Shown here: positions 1 through 8,241 of the stretch, in pieces
How positions within the stretch are numbered: the stretch's first letter is position 1
Layout: the number at the start of each line of letters is the position of its first letter
Assembly (NCBI GenBank): GCA_050951005.1
Contig: JBMNIP010000004.1
Coordinates: 421,763-485,762 of the forward strand
DNA: 64,000 nucleotides
DNA from: UMGS1519 sp050951005
GTDB taxonomy: Bacteria; Actinomycetota; Coriobacteriia; Coriobacteriales; Eggerthellaceae
Reading direction: 5' to 3'
Notes under the pieces: generated by a model
The model's database searches: none
Told to the model about the DNA's origin: nothing
What the model saw: the letters and a program-made list of their open reading frames with translations, nothing else
Position numbers and translations under genes: made by a program

Positions 1-134
1 GCTACGGGCATCCGGTTCCCTCGACCCTTGGGATTCTTGAGGCGGCGGGAGGCCATATCTGGCGTACCGACGAACAAGGTGATGTGACGGTGCATGTCAC
101 CAAGGAACAGCTGCGCGTGTCGACCCAGCGATAA
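1..134 (+). CDS. comEC: ComEC/Rec2-type DNA uptake protein, C-terminal end only
   Basis: Only the last 43 codons are inside the window, read in the frame that begins at base 3 and stops with TAA at 132-134. The visible peptide starts YGHP and continues with a glycine followed by an aromatic-R-T-D segment (IWRTD at about 20 residues in), the usual end of the metallo-beta-lactamase-like domain of ComEC proteins. ComEC is the membrane channel for single-stranded DNA uptake in competence. Placement immediately upstream of holA and rpsT matches the common comEC-holA-rpsT order. The call rests on this short tail plus synteny, so another beta-lactamase-fold protein cannot be excluded. Confidence 0.7.
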   Translation, partial: YGHPVPSTLGILEAAGGHIWRTDEQGDVTVHVTKEQLRVSTQR

Positions 135-265
135 GCCGATTCGGCTGCGGCATTCCCGTATGAGGGGAGAAGGAGCAGGCAATGCGGTAGAATCGAGGAG
201 ACGAACAGCGGGAATAATCTGGCAGGTTGCACAAGGTGCGGCTTGCGGCTTGAAAAAGAGGATGC

Positions 266-1237
266 ATGGCGAAAGAAGCGAAACTGTTGCCGGTGTATAT
301 GGCGGTCGGCGATGACACGCTGAAGCGGGAACGAGTTGAGGAACGTTTGACGAAGAGGCTGTCCCAGGTGGGCGACCTGTCCTTCAACTCCCAGGTCTTC
401 GATGGCGCCGATGCCCAGGGATCCGACATCGTGATGGCATGCAACACGCTCCCCTTCGCCAGTGCACTGCGCCTTGTCGTGGTGCGCAATGCGGAAAAAT
501 TGAAGGCTGCCGATGCACGGGCGGTCAGCGAATACCTTGCAACACCCTGCGAGACGACCGTGTTGGCCCTCTATGCGACGAAGCTCTCGAAAAACTCACG
601 TCTCTACAAGGCGGTCGCTGCCTTTGGGAAGGGTGCCATCATCAATTGCGCATCGGTGAAGAAGCGGAATCTACCTGAGCTGGTTCGCGGTATGGCGAAA
701 AGCCACAGCCTCCAGATGACGCAGGGGGCAATCGAGGAGCTCATCGAGCGGGTGGGGGAGGACACGGTCCGCCTTGATTCAGAGCTGCGTAAGCTTTCTC
801 TGGTGCATAGCGGCAGCGATCCAGTCAACGAAGGGGAGATCGCCCTGTCGGTGGGTAGAACCAACGAGGTGAAACCTTGGGAGTATACCGATGCGTTTGC
901 TGCGCGAAACCTCGGGCGTTGCATCTACTGCCTGCAGCGAATGCCCTCGGCAAGCCCCTATGCTCTCATGGCCGGAAGCGTGAAACGGGTGCGCGAGCTC
1001 ATCATCACGAAAGCGGTTATCGAGCGCCATCAGGAAAGCCAGCTTGCCGGCGCGCTCGGTCTTCCGGCTTCGCAGGCATGGAAGGTTAAGAACTATCCAC
1101 GTTGGGCGAACGGGTATTCCGCAGATGAGCTTCGGTCGGCTCTAAGGACGGCTCGCGATGCCGAGAAGAAGATGAAGAGCGGCTACGATCCGAGCAGTAC
1201 CTTCCTGGATTGGATGATCGGGGTGGTCGCCCGGTAG
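266..1237 (+). CDS. holA: DNA polymerase III subunit delta
   Basis: This 323-residue protein matches HolA in length and in its alternating helix pattern. HolA is the clamp-loader delta subunit, which opens the sliding clamp and loads it on primed DNA with the gamma/tau and delta' subunits. The N-terminal half (about 1-200) resembles the degenerate AAA+ part and has no Walker A motif, as expected for delta; residues about 205-320 form the helical collar domain. I chose ATG at 266, giving the start MAKEAKLLPVYM; an ATG four bases earlier is in another frame. A possible -10 (TAGAAT, 188-193) lies upstream. It sits between comEC and an unknown gene, near rpsT, a conserved neighbourhood. Confidence 0.9.
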   Translation: MAKEAKLLPVYMAVGDDTLKRERVEERLTKRLSQVGDLSFNSQVFDGADAQGSDIVMACNTLPFASALRLVVVRNAEKLKAADARAVSEYLATPCETTVLALYATKLSKNSRLYKAVAAFGKGAIINCASVKKRNLPELVRGMAKSHSLQMTQGAIEELIERVGEDTVRLDSELRKLSLVHSGSDPVNEGEIALSVGRTNEVKPWEYTDAFAARNLGRCIYCLQRMPSASPYALMAGSVKRVRELIITKAVIERHQESQLAGALGLPASQAWKVKNYPRWANGYSADELRSALRTARDAEKKMKSGYDPSSTFLDWMIGVVAR

Positions 1238-1365
1238 CCGTTCTCTGGAATGGTCTCCGGTGGAAAGTTCATCCTCCGATATATCGATTGTGTCCCGAGG
1301 AGCGCTTTCAGGGATATCGGCATGTTACACTCGAAATACGAAAGGCTACCTAACAGGAGGTTATG

Positions 1366-1884
1366 ATGGCTGATGCCGATCAGAAGGCGGCAGGAGCTGC
1401 CCAAGACCCCGAGCCCTCGGTGCATATGTCTTCAGAAACCGAGAAAAAGGTTGCGGCATTCGAGAATAAGCTTTACCAACAAGCACTGGAGGAAGCACGC
1501 AAGCAGATGCCCGATACCTCGATCCATGGTATCTCGAATGCGAGCGAGATCGATTCTGTCAGCGCCTATTATCCCAAGCATGATGTCCCAATCTACGATG
1601 CCGGCACGAACAAGCAGATCGATCGTATAGATATGGAGCTCGATAAGGTAAAGCGGGCGAACCGCAACGACAGCATCGACTCGGATGCCGTGCTGTATAT
1701 GAAGCAGCTTCGTTCCCGTGTAGCCAGCGAGGTGGGCAAGACCGATGAGGAGATCGAAGCGGCGAACGAGGCTGAGCGCTTGGCACGCCATAAACGCGAT
1801 AGCCGTTTCATTTACATCGTGCCTATCGTCATCGTCGTCATCGCAATCGTTTTCTGCATCCTGGTTTACTTTTTCGGCAGCTGA
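1366..1884 (+). CDS. Hypothetical tail-anchored membrane protein
   Basis: I do not recognise this gene. From ATG 1366 it encodes 172 residues; ATG 1363 is also in frame, but a perfect AGGAGG (1355-1360) lies five bases from 1366 and only two from 1363. The first 140 or so residues are hydrophilic and rich in Glu, Lys, Ala and Asp with predicted-helix character. The last 25 residues are a strongly hydrophobic segment ending in FFGS, so the protein is probably inserted by a C-terminal anchor with its bulk in the cytoplasm. No catalytic motif is visible. A strong bidirectional terminator follows at 1974-2001. The excellent ribosome binding site and clean codon use argue for a real gene. Confidence 0.75.
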   Translation: MADADQKAAGAAQDPEPSVHMSSETEKKVAAFENKLYQQALEEARKQMPDTSIHGISNASEIDSVSAYYPKHDVPIYDAGTNKQIDRIDMELDKVKRANRNDSIDSDAVLYMKQLRSRVASEVGKTDEEIEAANEAERLARHKRDSRFIYIVPIVIVVIAIVFCILVYFFGS

Positions 1885-1973
1885 GGAGAATCGGGAAATA
1901 CCGGGGACGATTCCGGTTGAAGAGAAGGCGGTCCGCGCCTCGGCAGTGACGATGCGGCTTGGATGGGCAACGG

Positions 1974-2001
1974 AAAAGGGAGGCGATTGCGCCTCCCTTT
2001 T
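1974..2001. terminator. Bidirectional intrinsic terminator
   Basis: A perfect 12-bp stem (AAAAGGGAGGCG against CGCCTCCCTTTT) with a four-base loop is flanked by A and T runs on opposite sides. It therefore can end transcription of the unknown gene on the plus strand and of rpsT on the minus strand. Confidence 0.88.
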
Positions 2002-2056
2002 CCTTCTTGATATGCGGATGAATCTCAAGGCACCTGCACTGCGCAGGCCCCGCTTG

Positions 2057-2591
2057 CTATTCAGCGGCTTCTTCGGTTGCCTCAGCGGCTTCGCCTTCAT
2101 CTTCTGCTTCGGCTGCTTGTTCGGCTTCAGCGGCGGCTTTCTCGGCAGCGGCCTTCTTCTTCGATGCCTTGGCCTCGGCTTCCTTCTGCGCAGCGCGGCG
2201 CTTGTCCTTCTCGGCGCCGGCATCGGCCATAGCCTTGCCGGCGAGCGGCCTTGGCCGCAGCTTTCTTGGAACCGCCCTTGGCGACGTTCTCATGTTTGAC
2301 GGGGGTGTACGCAGCGCGGTCCTCGTCGGTGGCAACCGTGTTCACGAGTTTCATCAGATTGCTCTTGCGGTTGGCGGCCTGGTTCTTGTGGATGATGCCC
2401 TTGCTGGCTGCCTTGTCCAGAAGGCGGCACGCATTCACACCGGCGGCATACGCTTCGGCACCATTGCCAGCTTCGACCGCTTCGCGAGCAGTGCGGATAG
2501 CGGTCTTCAGCTCGGAGCGGACTGCACGATTGCGCATGCGGGCCTTCTCGTTGGTGATGATGCGTTTCTTCTGACTTTTGATGTTAGCCAC
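2057..2591 (-). CDS. rpsT: 30S ribosomal protein S20 with long Ala/Glu tail, apparent frameshift
   Basis: The protein begins with GTG at 2591 (ANIKSQKKRIITNEKARMRNRA), preceded by GGAGGA at good spacing, and residues 1-90 are a clear S20, an assembly protein of the small subunit that binds 16S rRNA. S20 is normally about 87 residues. Here an extension continues with KHENVAKGGSKKAAAKAA, and near 2239-2250 the coding signal moves to the +1 frame. The zero frame becomes Arg-rich and ends near 2127, while the +1 frame continues as an Ala/Lys/Glu-rich tail and stops at 2057. Removing one base joins the two into about 175 residues. This is either an assembly error, a tail-truncating mutation or recoding. 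The gene diverges from lepA. Confidence 0.85.
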
Positions 2592-2623
2592 TCTTGTTCC
2601 TCCATGTTGACATACTATGTTCG

Positions 2624-2641
2624 CGTCGGTTTTTGCCGACG
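2624..2641 (-). other. Hairpin in the rpsT leader
   Basis: CGTCGG and CCGACG form a 6-bp stem with a six-base loop about 33 bases upstream of the GTG start of rpsT on the minus strand. S20 is translationally autoregulated in E. coli, so a leader structure could be relevant, but that link is inference. Confidence 0.35.
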
Positions 2642-2834
2642 TCGACACGAAACGCGAAAAGTGTACCATACTCTCGTGTTTGTGCCTTCGAGTACGCTCT
2701 GCAGATGAGCGTATTCTTTCAATTGCTCCTTCACCGGCCGAGGCCGGTTTCAGCATCCCCGGTGGAGAGATGAGTGGATGCCGTCTGCATTCAGCCTTCT
2801 GATTGTATACGGTTGCGAGTGGAACGGAAAGCGT

Positions 2835-4649
2835 ATGTCTGACGACCCGCGGAAAATTCGAAATTTCAGCATTATTGCCCATATCGATCATGGTAAATCG
2901 ACGTTGTCGGATCGCATTCTCGAGCAGACAGGCACCATCGCCGAACGAGAGATGACCTCCCAGCTGTTGGACACGATGGATATCGAACGGGAGCGGGGCA
3001 TCACCATCAAAAGCCAGGCGGTGCGGGTGCGGTATGTTGCCGACGATGGCGAAGAGTACGAATTCAACCTTATCGACACGCCTGGTCATGTGGATTTCAC
3101 CTACGAGGTATCTCGGAGCCTGGCGGCATGCGAGGGGGCGGTGCTGGTGGTTGATGCCACCCAGGGCGTTGAGGCCCAAACGGTGGCGAATGCCATGATG
3201 GCAATGAATGCGAACCTGGAGATCGTGCCCGTTATCAACAAGATCGACCTTCCCGCCGCCGAACCGGAGCGCGTTCGTGGGGAGATCGAGGAGAGCTTGG
3301 CCATTCCGGCCGATGATGCGGTGCTGTGCTCTGCCAAGACGGGTGAAGGAGTGCACGACCTTTTGGAATCGATTGTCTACAACATCCCCGCGCCGGAAGG
3401 GGATTCGGCCGCGCCGCTGCAAGCGCTTATCTTCGATTCGTATTTCGACTCGTACCGCGGGGTCGTAGCGCTGGTCCGCATCGTGTCGGGCTCCGTGTCC
3501 AAGGGCCAGCAGATTAGGATGATGGCAACCGGTGCCACAGCGCTGGTCGAGGATCTGGGCTATCGCACGCCGCACGAGGTGAGCGTCGACCATCTGGGCA
3601 TCGGAGAAGTCGGCTTTCTGGTAACCGGGCTGAAGGACCCCAGCGAGGTGAAAGTCGGCGATACCATTACCGACCTTGAGCATCCTGCCGCGCAGCCGCT
3701 ATCGGGCTATCGCGATGTGAAACCGATGGTCTTCACCGGGTTGTTCCCAATCGAGGGAGACCAGTACGAGCCGCTGAAGGATGCCTTGGAGAAGCTGAAG
3801 CTGAATGATCCTGCGCTGGTATACGAACCCGAGACCAGCCATGCCCTCGGATTCGGGTTCCGTGTCGGGTTCTTGGGCCTGCTCCATATGGAAGTAGTGA
3901 AAGAGCGGCTGGAGCGCGAGTTCAACCTCGATCTCATCGCGACGGCTCCGAGTGTGGAATACCATGTTTTCCTGCGCGGCAAGGGCAAGGAGATGATCTC
4001 GCTGCATTCTCCGCAGGATATGCCGGATTTCAGCGAGATCGACCACATCGAAGAGCCGTACCTGCATGCCCGTATCATGGTGCCGCCCGATTACGTGGGG
4101 GCGGTCATGGATTTGACCGTTGCGCGCCGGGGCGTGTTCAAGACGATGAACTACCTGGGTCCCACCACCGTCGAGCTGCAGTGGGATATGCCCTCGGGAG
4201 AGCTGATCATGGATTATTTCGACCAATTGAAAAGCCACACGAAGGGCTATGCGACGCTCGATTACGAATTCGCGGGATATCAGCAGGCGGATCTCGTCAA
4301 GCTCGACATCCTGTTGGCGGGCGAGCCCATCGACGCGCTTTCGTTTATCGTACATCGCGACAAGGCATACGATCGCGGTCGCGCGCTGACGGTCAAATTG
4401 AAGGAGATCATCCCGCGCCAGCTATTCGAGGTGCCGATTCAGGCGGTCGTGGGCGGACGTGTCCTGGCGCGTACGACGGTCAAGGCGAAGCGCAAGGACG
4501 TGTTGGCTAAATGCTATGGCGGCGATATCTCGCGCAAGCGCAAACTGCTTGAAAAACAGCGCCAGGGGAAGAAGCGCATGAAGAGCATCGGAACGGTCGA
4601 TGTTCCGCAGGAGGCCTTCATGGCAATCCTGAAAGTGGACGAGGAGTAG
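2835..4649 (+). CDS. lepA: Elongation factor 4 (LepA) GTPase
   Basis: A 604-residue translational GTPase that acts on stalled or back-tracked ribosomes during elongation or initiation. G1 is AHIDHGKST (about 15-23), G3 is DTPGHVDF (about 82-89) and G4 is NKIDLP (about 136-141). The C-terminal LepA signature KDVLAKCYGGD followed by SRKRKLLEKQ is present and separates it from EF-G and TypA. I start at ATG 2835 (MSDDPRKIRNFSIIAH), which matches the family; an in-frame ATG at 2778 would add 19 atypical residues. The ribosome binding site is weak. dus follows after three bases, so the two are probably cotranscribed. Length agrees with E. coli LepA (599). Confidence 0.96.
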   Translation: MSDDPRKIRNFSIIAHIDHGKSTLSDRILEQTGTIAEREMTSQLLDTMDIERERGITIKSQAVRVRYVADDGEEYEFNLIDTPGHVDFTYEVSRSLAACEGAVLVVDATQGVEAQTVANAMMAMNANLEIVPVINKIDLPAAEPERVRGEIEESLAIPADDAVLCSAKTGEGVHDLLESIVYNIPAPEGDSAAPLQALIFDSYFDSYRGVVALVRIVSGSVSKGQQIRMMATGATALVEDLGYRTPHEVSVDHLGIGEVGFLVTGLKDPSEVKVGDTITDLEHPAAQPLSGYRDVKPMVFTGLFPIEGDQYEPLKDALEKLKLNDPALVYEPETSHALGFGFRVGFLGLLHMEVVKERLEREFNLDLIATAPSVEYHVFLRGKGKEMISLHSPQDMPDFSEIDHIEEPYLHARIMVPPDYVGAVMDLTVARRGVFKTMNYLGPTTVELQWDMPSGELIMDYFDQLKSHTKGYATLDYEFAGYQQADLVKLDILLAGEPIDALSFIVHRDKAYDRGRALTVKLKEIIPRQLFEVPIQAVVGGRVLARTTVKAKRKDVLAKCYGGDISRKRKLLEKQRQGKKRMKSIGTVDVPQEAFMAILKVDEE

Positions 4650-4652
4650 CCC

Positions 4653-5708
4653 GTGCAGCGGTCCGATATGCCTGAATTCTATCGGAGCCATCAGTTGATA
4701 CTGGCCCCCATGGCGGGGGTGAGCGATCCGGCGTTCCGACAGCTGTGCTGCGAGCAGGGCGCATCGCTGGCCTTTACGGAGATGGTCAGCGCGAAGGGCT
4801 TGAGCTATGGGAGCGAGAAAACCGCCTCGTTGTTGGGGCTCGGTCCGCAGGAGGAAGCGGTAGGCGTTCAGATTTTCGGCCACGAGCCCCTGACAATGGC
4901 CGATCAGGCAGCGCGCATTGCCGAGCATATGGGCACGTCCGTTGCCATTATCGATATCAACATGGGTTGCCCGGTGAGAAAGATCGTCTCCAAAGGCGAC
5001 GGGGCGGCATTGATGGCCGATCCCGCACGAGCCGAATCCATTGTGCGGGAGGTCGCCCATTCGCTGGAAGGATCGGGCATTCCGCTTACGGTCAAATTCC
5101 GTCGTGGATACGAGATGGGCGCAGAGACGGCTCCCGAATTCGCCAAGCGCATGGAGCAAGCGGGCGCTTGGGCGATCACGGTGCATGGCCGGTATGCGCA
5201 GCAGATGTATCGCGGTCATTCCAGCGACGACGCTATCGCTCGCGTGGTCTCTGCCGTGCAGGTTCCCGTGGTGGGCAACGGCGATGTGAACTCGGCAATG
5301 CGCGCAGATTCGCTGAAGCGGCAAACAGGGTGCTCCGCCCTGATGATCGCGCGCGCCGCCGAGGGCAATCCCTGGATCTTCCGCCAGTGCGCCGCCGCGC
5401 TGGCGGGCATGCCGATTCCGGCGGCGCCGACATTCGAAGAGCGCCTCGCCATGGGGAAGCGCCATGCCTTGCTGCTGCAGGAGATAGAGGGCCCGCGCAT
5501 CGTGAAGATGCGCAAGCATGCCATGTGGTATCTGACCGGCATACCGGGAGCCTCCCGGGCACGGCGGCTGTTCAACGACTGCACGACAGCCGCCGATTTC
5601 TGCGCCGTTTTCGACGGGGTGGCAGATTACCTCCAGAAGCGGCAGGACGCTGCCCCGTCGACCCGGGGCGCCTCGCCATTGCGAACTGGGACCGAGAAAG
5701 GGGAGTAA
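4653..5708 (+). CDS. dusB: tRNA-dihydrouridine synthase (DusB-like)
   Basis: A 351-residue FMN-dependent TIM-barrel enzyme that reduces uridine to dihydrouridine in tRNA D-loops. The N-terminus has APMAGVSD (18-25), the catalytic cysteine is Cys106 in NMGCPVRK, and the flavin-site motifs VKFRRGY, TVHGR and GNGD follow in the usual order. I use GTG at 4653, three bases after the lepA stop, because GGAG lies at correct spacing; ATG 4668 is the alternative. hemW begins three bases after the stop, so lepA-dus-hemW looks like one operon. Assignment to the DusB subgroup rather than another Dus is by overall resemblance. The last 20 residues are a variable tail. Confidence 0.9.
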   Translation: MQRSDMPEFYRSHQLILAPMAGVSDPAFRQLCCEQGASLAFTEMVSAKGLSYGSEKTASLLGLGPQEEAVGVQIFGHEPLTMADQAARIAEHMGTSVAIIDINMGCPVRKIVSKGDGAALMADPARAESIVREVAHSLEGSGIPLTVKFRRGYEMGAETAPEFAKRMEQAGAWAITVHGRYAQQMYRGHSSDDAIARVVSAVQVPVVGNGDVNSAMRADSLKRQTGCSALMIARAAEGNPWIFRQCAAALAGMPIPAAPTFEERLAMGKRHALLLQEIEGPRIVKMRKHAMWYLTGIPGASRARRLFNDCTTAADFCAVFDGVADYLQKRQDAAPSTRGASPLRTGTEKGE

Positions 5709-5710
5709 CC

Positions 5711-6916
5711 ATGGACATGGATATCGATTCTCGCGATGATTTGCTCAAGGGCCCTGCCGAGGACCGCTTCCTTCCTCCCGATGCGCTGAATGGCCAAGGG
5801 CAACCGTATCGGGCGCTTTACCTGCATATCCCCTTCTGCCAGAGCCGTTGCGCCTATTGCGATTTCGTCACCGACGCGCTGCCCTGTTCCGATCCGCGCA
5901 TCGACGAATATGTGGACCAGCTGGTGCTGGCTATCCGGCATGCGGGCAAACGGGGCCTGCTCGGATCCATCGAAACGGTTTATCTCGGCGGCGGGACGCC
6001 GAGCTATATCGGCATGAAGCGCTTAAGCAAGATTCTCTACACCCTCTCGGTGACGATGCATCTTACGCCCGAGGTAGAGTGTTCGATGGAGGCGAATCCG
6101 GAGAGTTTGACGGCCGCGATGGTGAAGGACCTGTGGGCACTCGGGGTCAATCGATTGAGCATCGGCGTGCAAAGCCTCAACGACGACACCTTGAAGACCC
6201 TCTCCCGCATCCATACCGCCGACAAGGCACGGCAAGCAATTGCCATTGCGCGCGAGCGGTTCGACAACGTCAGCGTCGATATGATGTGCGGGATTCCCGG
6301 ACAGGATCCGGAGGACTACTGCCGGGAGCTCGAAGAGGTCGTCTCGCTTGGGGCGAACCATGTGAGCGTCTACCCGCTGACTATCGAGCCGGGCACGCCG
6401 TTCGACCGCATGATCGAACAGGGGACGCTTGAGGAAATGCCCCAGGACGATGAGGCCATGATGATGCAGATGGCGGCAAGCGTGTTGGAGCCGCTGGGCC
6501 TTGCCCGCTACGAGGTGGCTAGCTACGCGCGTCCGGGGTTCGCCTGCAAGCATAACGAGTCGTATTGGACGGGCAAGCCATACTTGGGGTTGGGAGATTC
6601 CGCCGCGACGATGATGCAGACGGACCGCCGGCGCGTGCGCGTACAGGATGGCCAGGTGCAAGACGACTTGGATCAGCACCAGATGGTCTGCGAGGACCTG
6701 ATGCTTGGCATGCGCATGACGCAGGGTGTCTCCGACGAGCAGGTGCGGGCGGCAGGGCTCCATCTGCCGAAGGTCCAAGCGACGTTCTTCGCCCTGGAGC
6801 AAAGGCATCTGGTCGAACATGTGGACGGTCGGTGGCAGCCTACTTTGGGCGGTTGGCTTTTGGGAAACGAGCTTTTCGGTGCCATCTATGCACTGGCTCC
6901 GGGTACGGGCGCGTAA
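5711..6916 (+). CDS. hemW: HemW-like radical SAM protein
   Basis: A 401-residue radical SAM protein of the HemW (formerly called oxygen-independent coproporphyrinogen oxidase-like) family, thought to be a heme chaperone rather than a HemN enzyme. The iron-sulfur motif CQSRCAYC places Cys43, Cys47 and Cys50, followed by the SAM-binding GGGTPS (93-98). The C-terminus carries the HemW domain with KHNESYWTGKPYLGLG. ATG 5711 is chosen, three bases after dus; the open frame extends far upstream only as a shadow of dus. No cognate heme operon is visible here, which fits a chaperone role. The gene is followed by 241 non-coding bases and then the hrcA promoter region. Confidence 0.9.
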   Translation: MDMDIDSRDDLLKGPAEDRFLPPDALNGQGQPYRALYLHIPFCQSRCAYCDFVTDALPCSDPRIDEYVDQLVLAIRHAGKRGLLGSIETVYLGGGTPSYIGMKRLSKILYTLSVTMHLTPEVECSMEANPESLTAAMVKDLWALGVNRLSIGVQSLNDDTLKTLSRIHTADKARQAIAIARERFDNVSVDMMCGIPGQDPEDYCRELEEVVSLGANHVSVYPLTIEPGTPFDRMIEQGTLEEMPQDDEAMMMQMAASVLEPLGLARYEVASYARPGFACKHNESYWTGKPYLGLGDSAATMMQTDRRRVRVQDGQVQDDLDQHQMVCEDLMLGMRMTQGVSDEQVRAAGLHLPKVQATFFALEQRHLVEHVDGRWQPTLGGWLLGNELFGAIYALAPGTGA

Positions 6917-7081
6917 CCAACCTCGGTGCATGACTCGCGCCTGCGCCGGCTGTGCTTTCCCTGCCGAGATTTTGAGGTATGCAGGCCGACGCGGCCTTCC
7001 GTTCAGCGAACCGGACCTGTCACTCCGGGAACCGCTCCGGCTACGACGATGATAGAGTCCCTGTGTGCAAGATGCGACGAA

Positions 7082-7108
7082 TAAGCACTCGAGACGGGAG
7101 ACTGCTAG
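7082..7108 (+). promoter_or_regulatory. CIRCE operator for HrcA, overlapping a -10
   Basis: TAAGCACTC, nine bases, then GACTGCTAG matches the CIRCE consensus TTAGCACTC-N9-GAGTGCTAA at 8 of 9 and 7 of 9 positions. A -10-like TAGAAT at 7106-7111 overlaps the right arm, so bound HrcA would block RNA polymerase. It lies 50 bases upstream of hrcA itself, the classic autoregulatory position. Confidence 0.85.
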
Positions 7109-7157
7109 AATACGCGGATGAAAGGGAGTAACAGACCGAAGAAGGGAGGCCCATCGC

Positions 7158-8162
7158 ATGCTTTCGCAGAGAAGGCAACAGGTTCTCACTGCACTGATCA
7201 AAGAGTATGTGGCGAAGGCGCTCCCGGTCGCATCGCGTACACTTGTCGATCATTACCAGCTGGGCGTGAGCTCGGCCACAGTGCGAAACGAGCTCTCGCA
7301 TCTGGAGGATGACGGCTACATCCTGCAACCGCATACCTCGGCGGGGCGGGTGCCGACGGATTTCGGCTACCGTTCGCTGGTCGACAACCTGCTCAAGGAT
7401 GAGAAGGTCCAAGAAAACGACGAGACCACGGAAGCGCTCCGCCAGGTGCGCGAGAATGCGCGAGAACTCGATGATTTACTGGAACAGACCTCGGATGTGC
7501 TGGCGCGGCTGACGGATTGCCTCGCCATCGTTCTGCCTCCGAATGCCCTGTCGTTGCAGGTCAAACGCATCTCGCTTATCGTCATGGAGGGGCATCTGGT
7601 GCTCATGATCGTGGTGACGGAGGAGGGGCAGGTCCTCAAGCGCTCGATCGAGTTCGCCGATTCGGTGGTTCCGGAGGATATCGATAAGATCGAAGGCCTG
7701 ATGAACCGCGTGTTTGCCGGCAAATCGTTTACCGCAATGCGCGACGAGATCGATTCCGATGCCGTTGCTGCATTCCAGGATCCCCTTGCCCGCGTGATGC
7801 TCTCGGAGATGTTCGCCCTGCTGCAAGATGGCGAAGGCGGCCACATGCATCGTCTTGGCTTGACCACTTTGATGCGGCAGCCCGAGTTCAGCGCTTCTCA
7901 GATGCTCGTTCCGCTGGTCACGCGCTTGGAAGACGATTCTCTGCCAGTGACCATCCTGGATGCGACCCGCGATGAGGATATGGTGGTGCGCATCGGGCAC
8001 GAGAATAAGGACAGTGCGCTGGATAACCTATCCATCGTGGCAGCCCGCTACGGTACCGGTGACGATGCAGGGTTCGTGGCGGTTGTCGGGCCGACGCGTC
8101 TTGACTACGACAAGGTGATCAGGGCTGTTCGCGCCGCACAGCGCACACTGCAAGGAGATTGA
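7158..8162 (+). CDS. hrcA: Heat-inducible transcription repressor HrcA
   Basis: A 334-residue repressor of class I heat-shock genes that binds CIRCE and is folded and activated by GroEL. The N-terminal winged helix includes SQRRQQVLTALIKEYV and the recognition segment SSATVRNELSHLEDDGYI (about 38-55), followed by the typical HTSAGRVPTDFGYR; a GAF-like domain follows. ATG 7158 has GGGAGG at proper spacing. A CIRCE element stands just upstream, indicating autoregulation. dnaJ follows 79 bases later. grpE and dnaK are not in this window, so this is the split hrcA-dnaJ arrangement common in Actinobacteria, and other HrcA targets probably lie elsewhere. Confidence 0.96.
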   Translation: MLSQRRQQVLTALIKEYVAKALPVASRTLVDHYQLGVSSATVRNELSHLEDDGYILQPHTSAGRVPTDFGYRSLVDNLLKDEKVQENDETTEALRQVRENARELDDLLEQTSDVLARLTDCLAIVLPPNALSLQVKRISLIVMEGHLVLMIVVTEEGQVLKRSIEFADSVVPEDIDKIEGLMNRVFAGKSFTAMRDEIDSDAVAAFQDPLARVMLSEMFALLQDGEGGHMHRLGLTTLMRQPEFSASQMLVPLVTRLEDDSLPVTILDATRDEDMVVRIGHENKDSALDNLSIVAARYGTGDDAGFVAVVGPTRLDYDKVIRAVRAAQRTLQGD

Positions 8163-8241
8163 TGCAGGCTTCCGGAGGAAACGGGTAATGCAACGGCGGG
8201 GCCGTGGGTTCCGCAGGTATGGATATAGAAAGGCATGATAG

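Noticed and set aside
2778..2834. Upstream in-frame ATG extending LepA by 19 residues
   Set aside because: The extension is unlike LepA N-termini, whereas MSDDPRKIRNFSIIAH at 2835 aligns with the family start.
2127..3683. A 518-codon minus-strand frame running through lepA into rpsT as one protein
   Set aside because: Only its last part is rpsT, which has its own GTG and ribosome site at 2591; the rest is antisense to lepA and has no family similarity.
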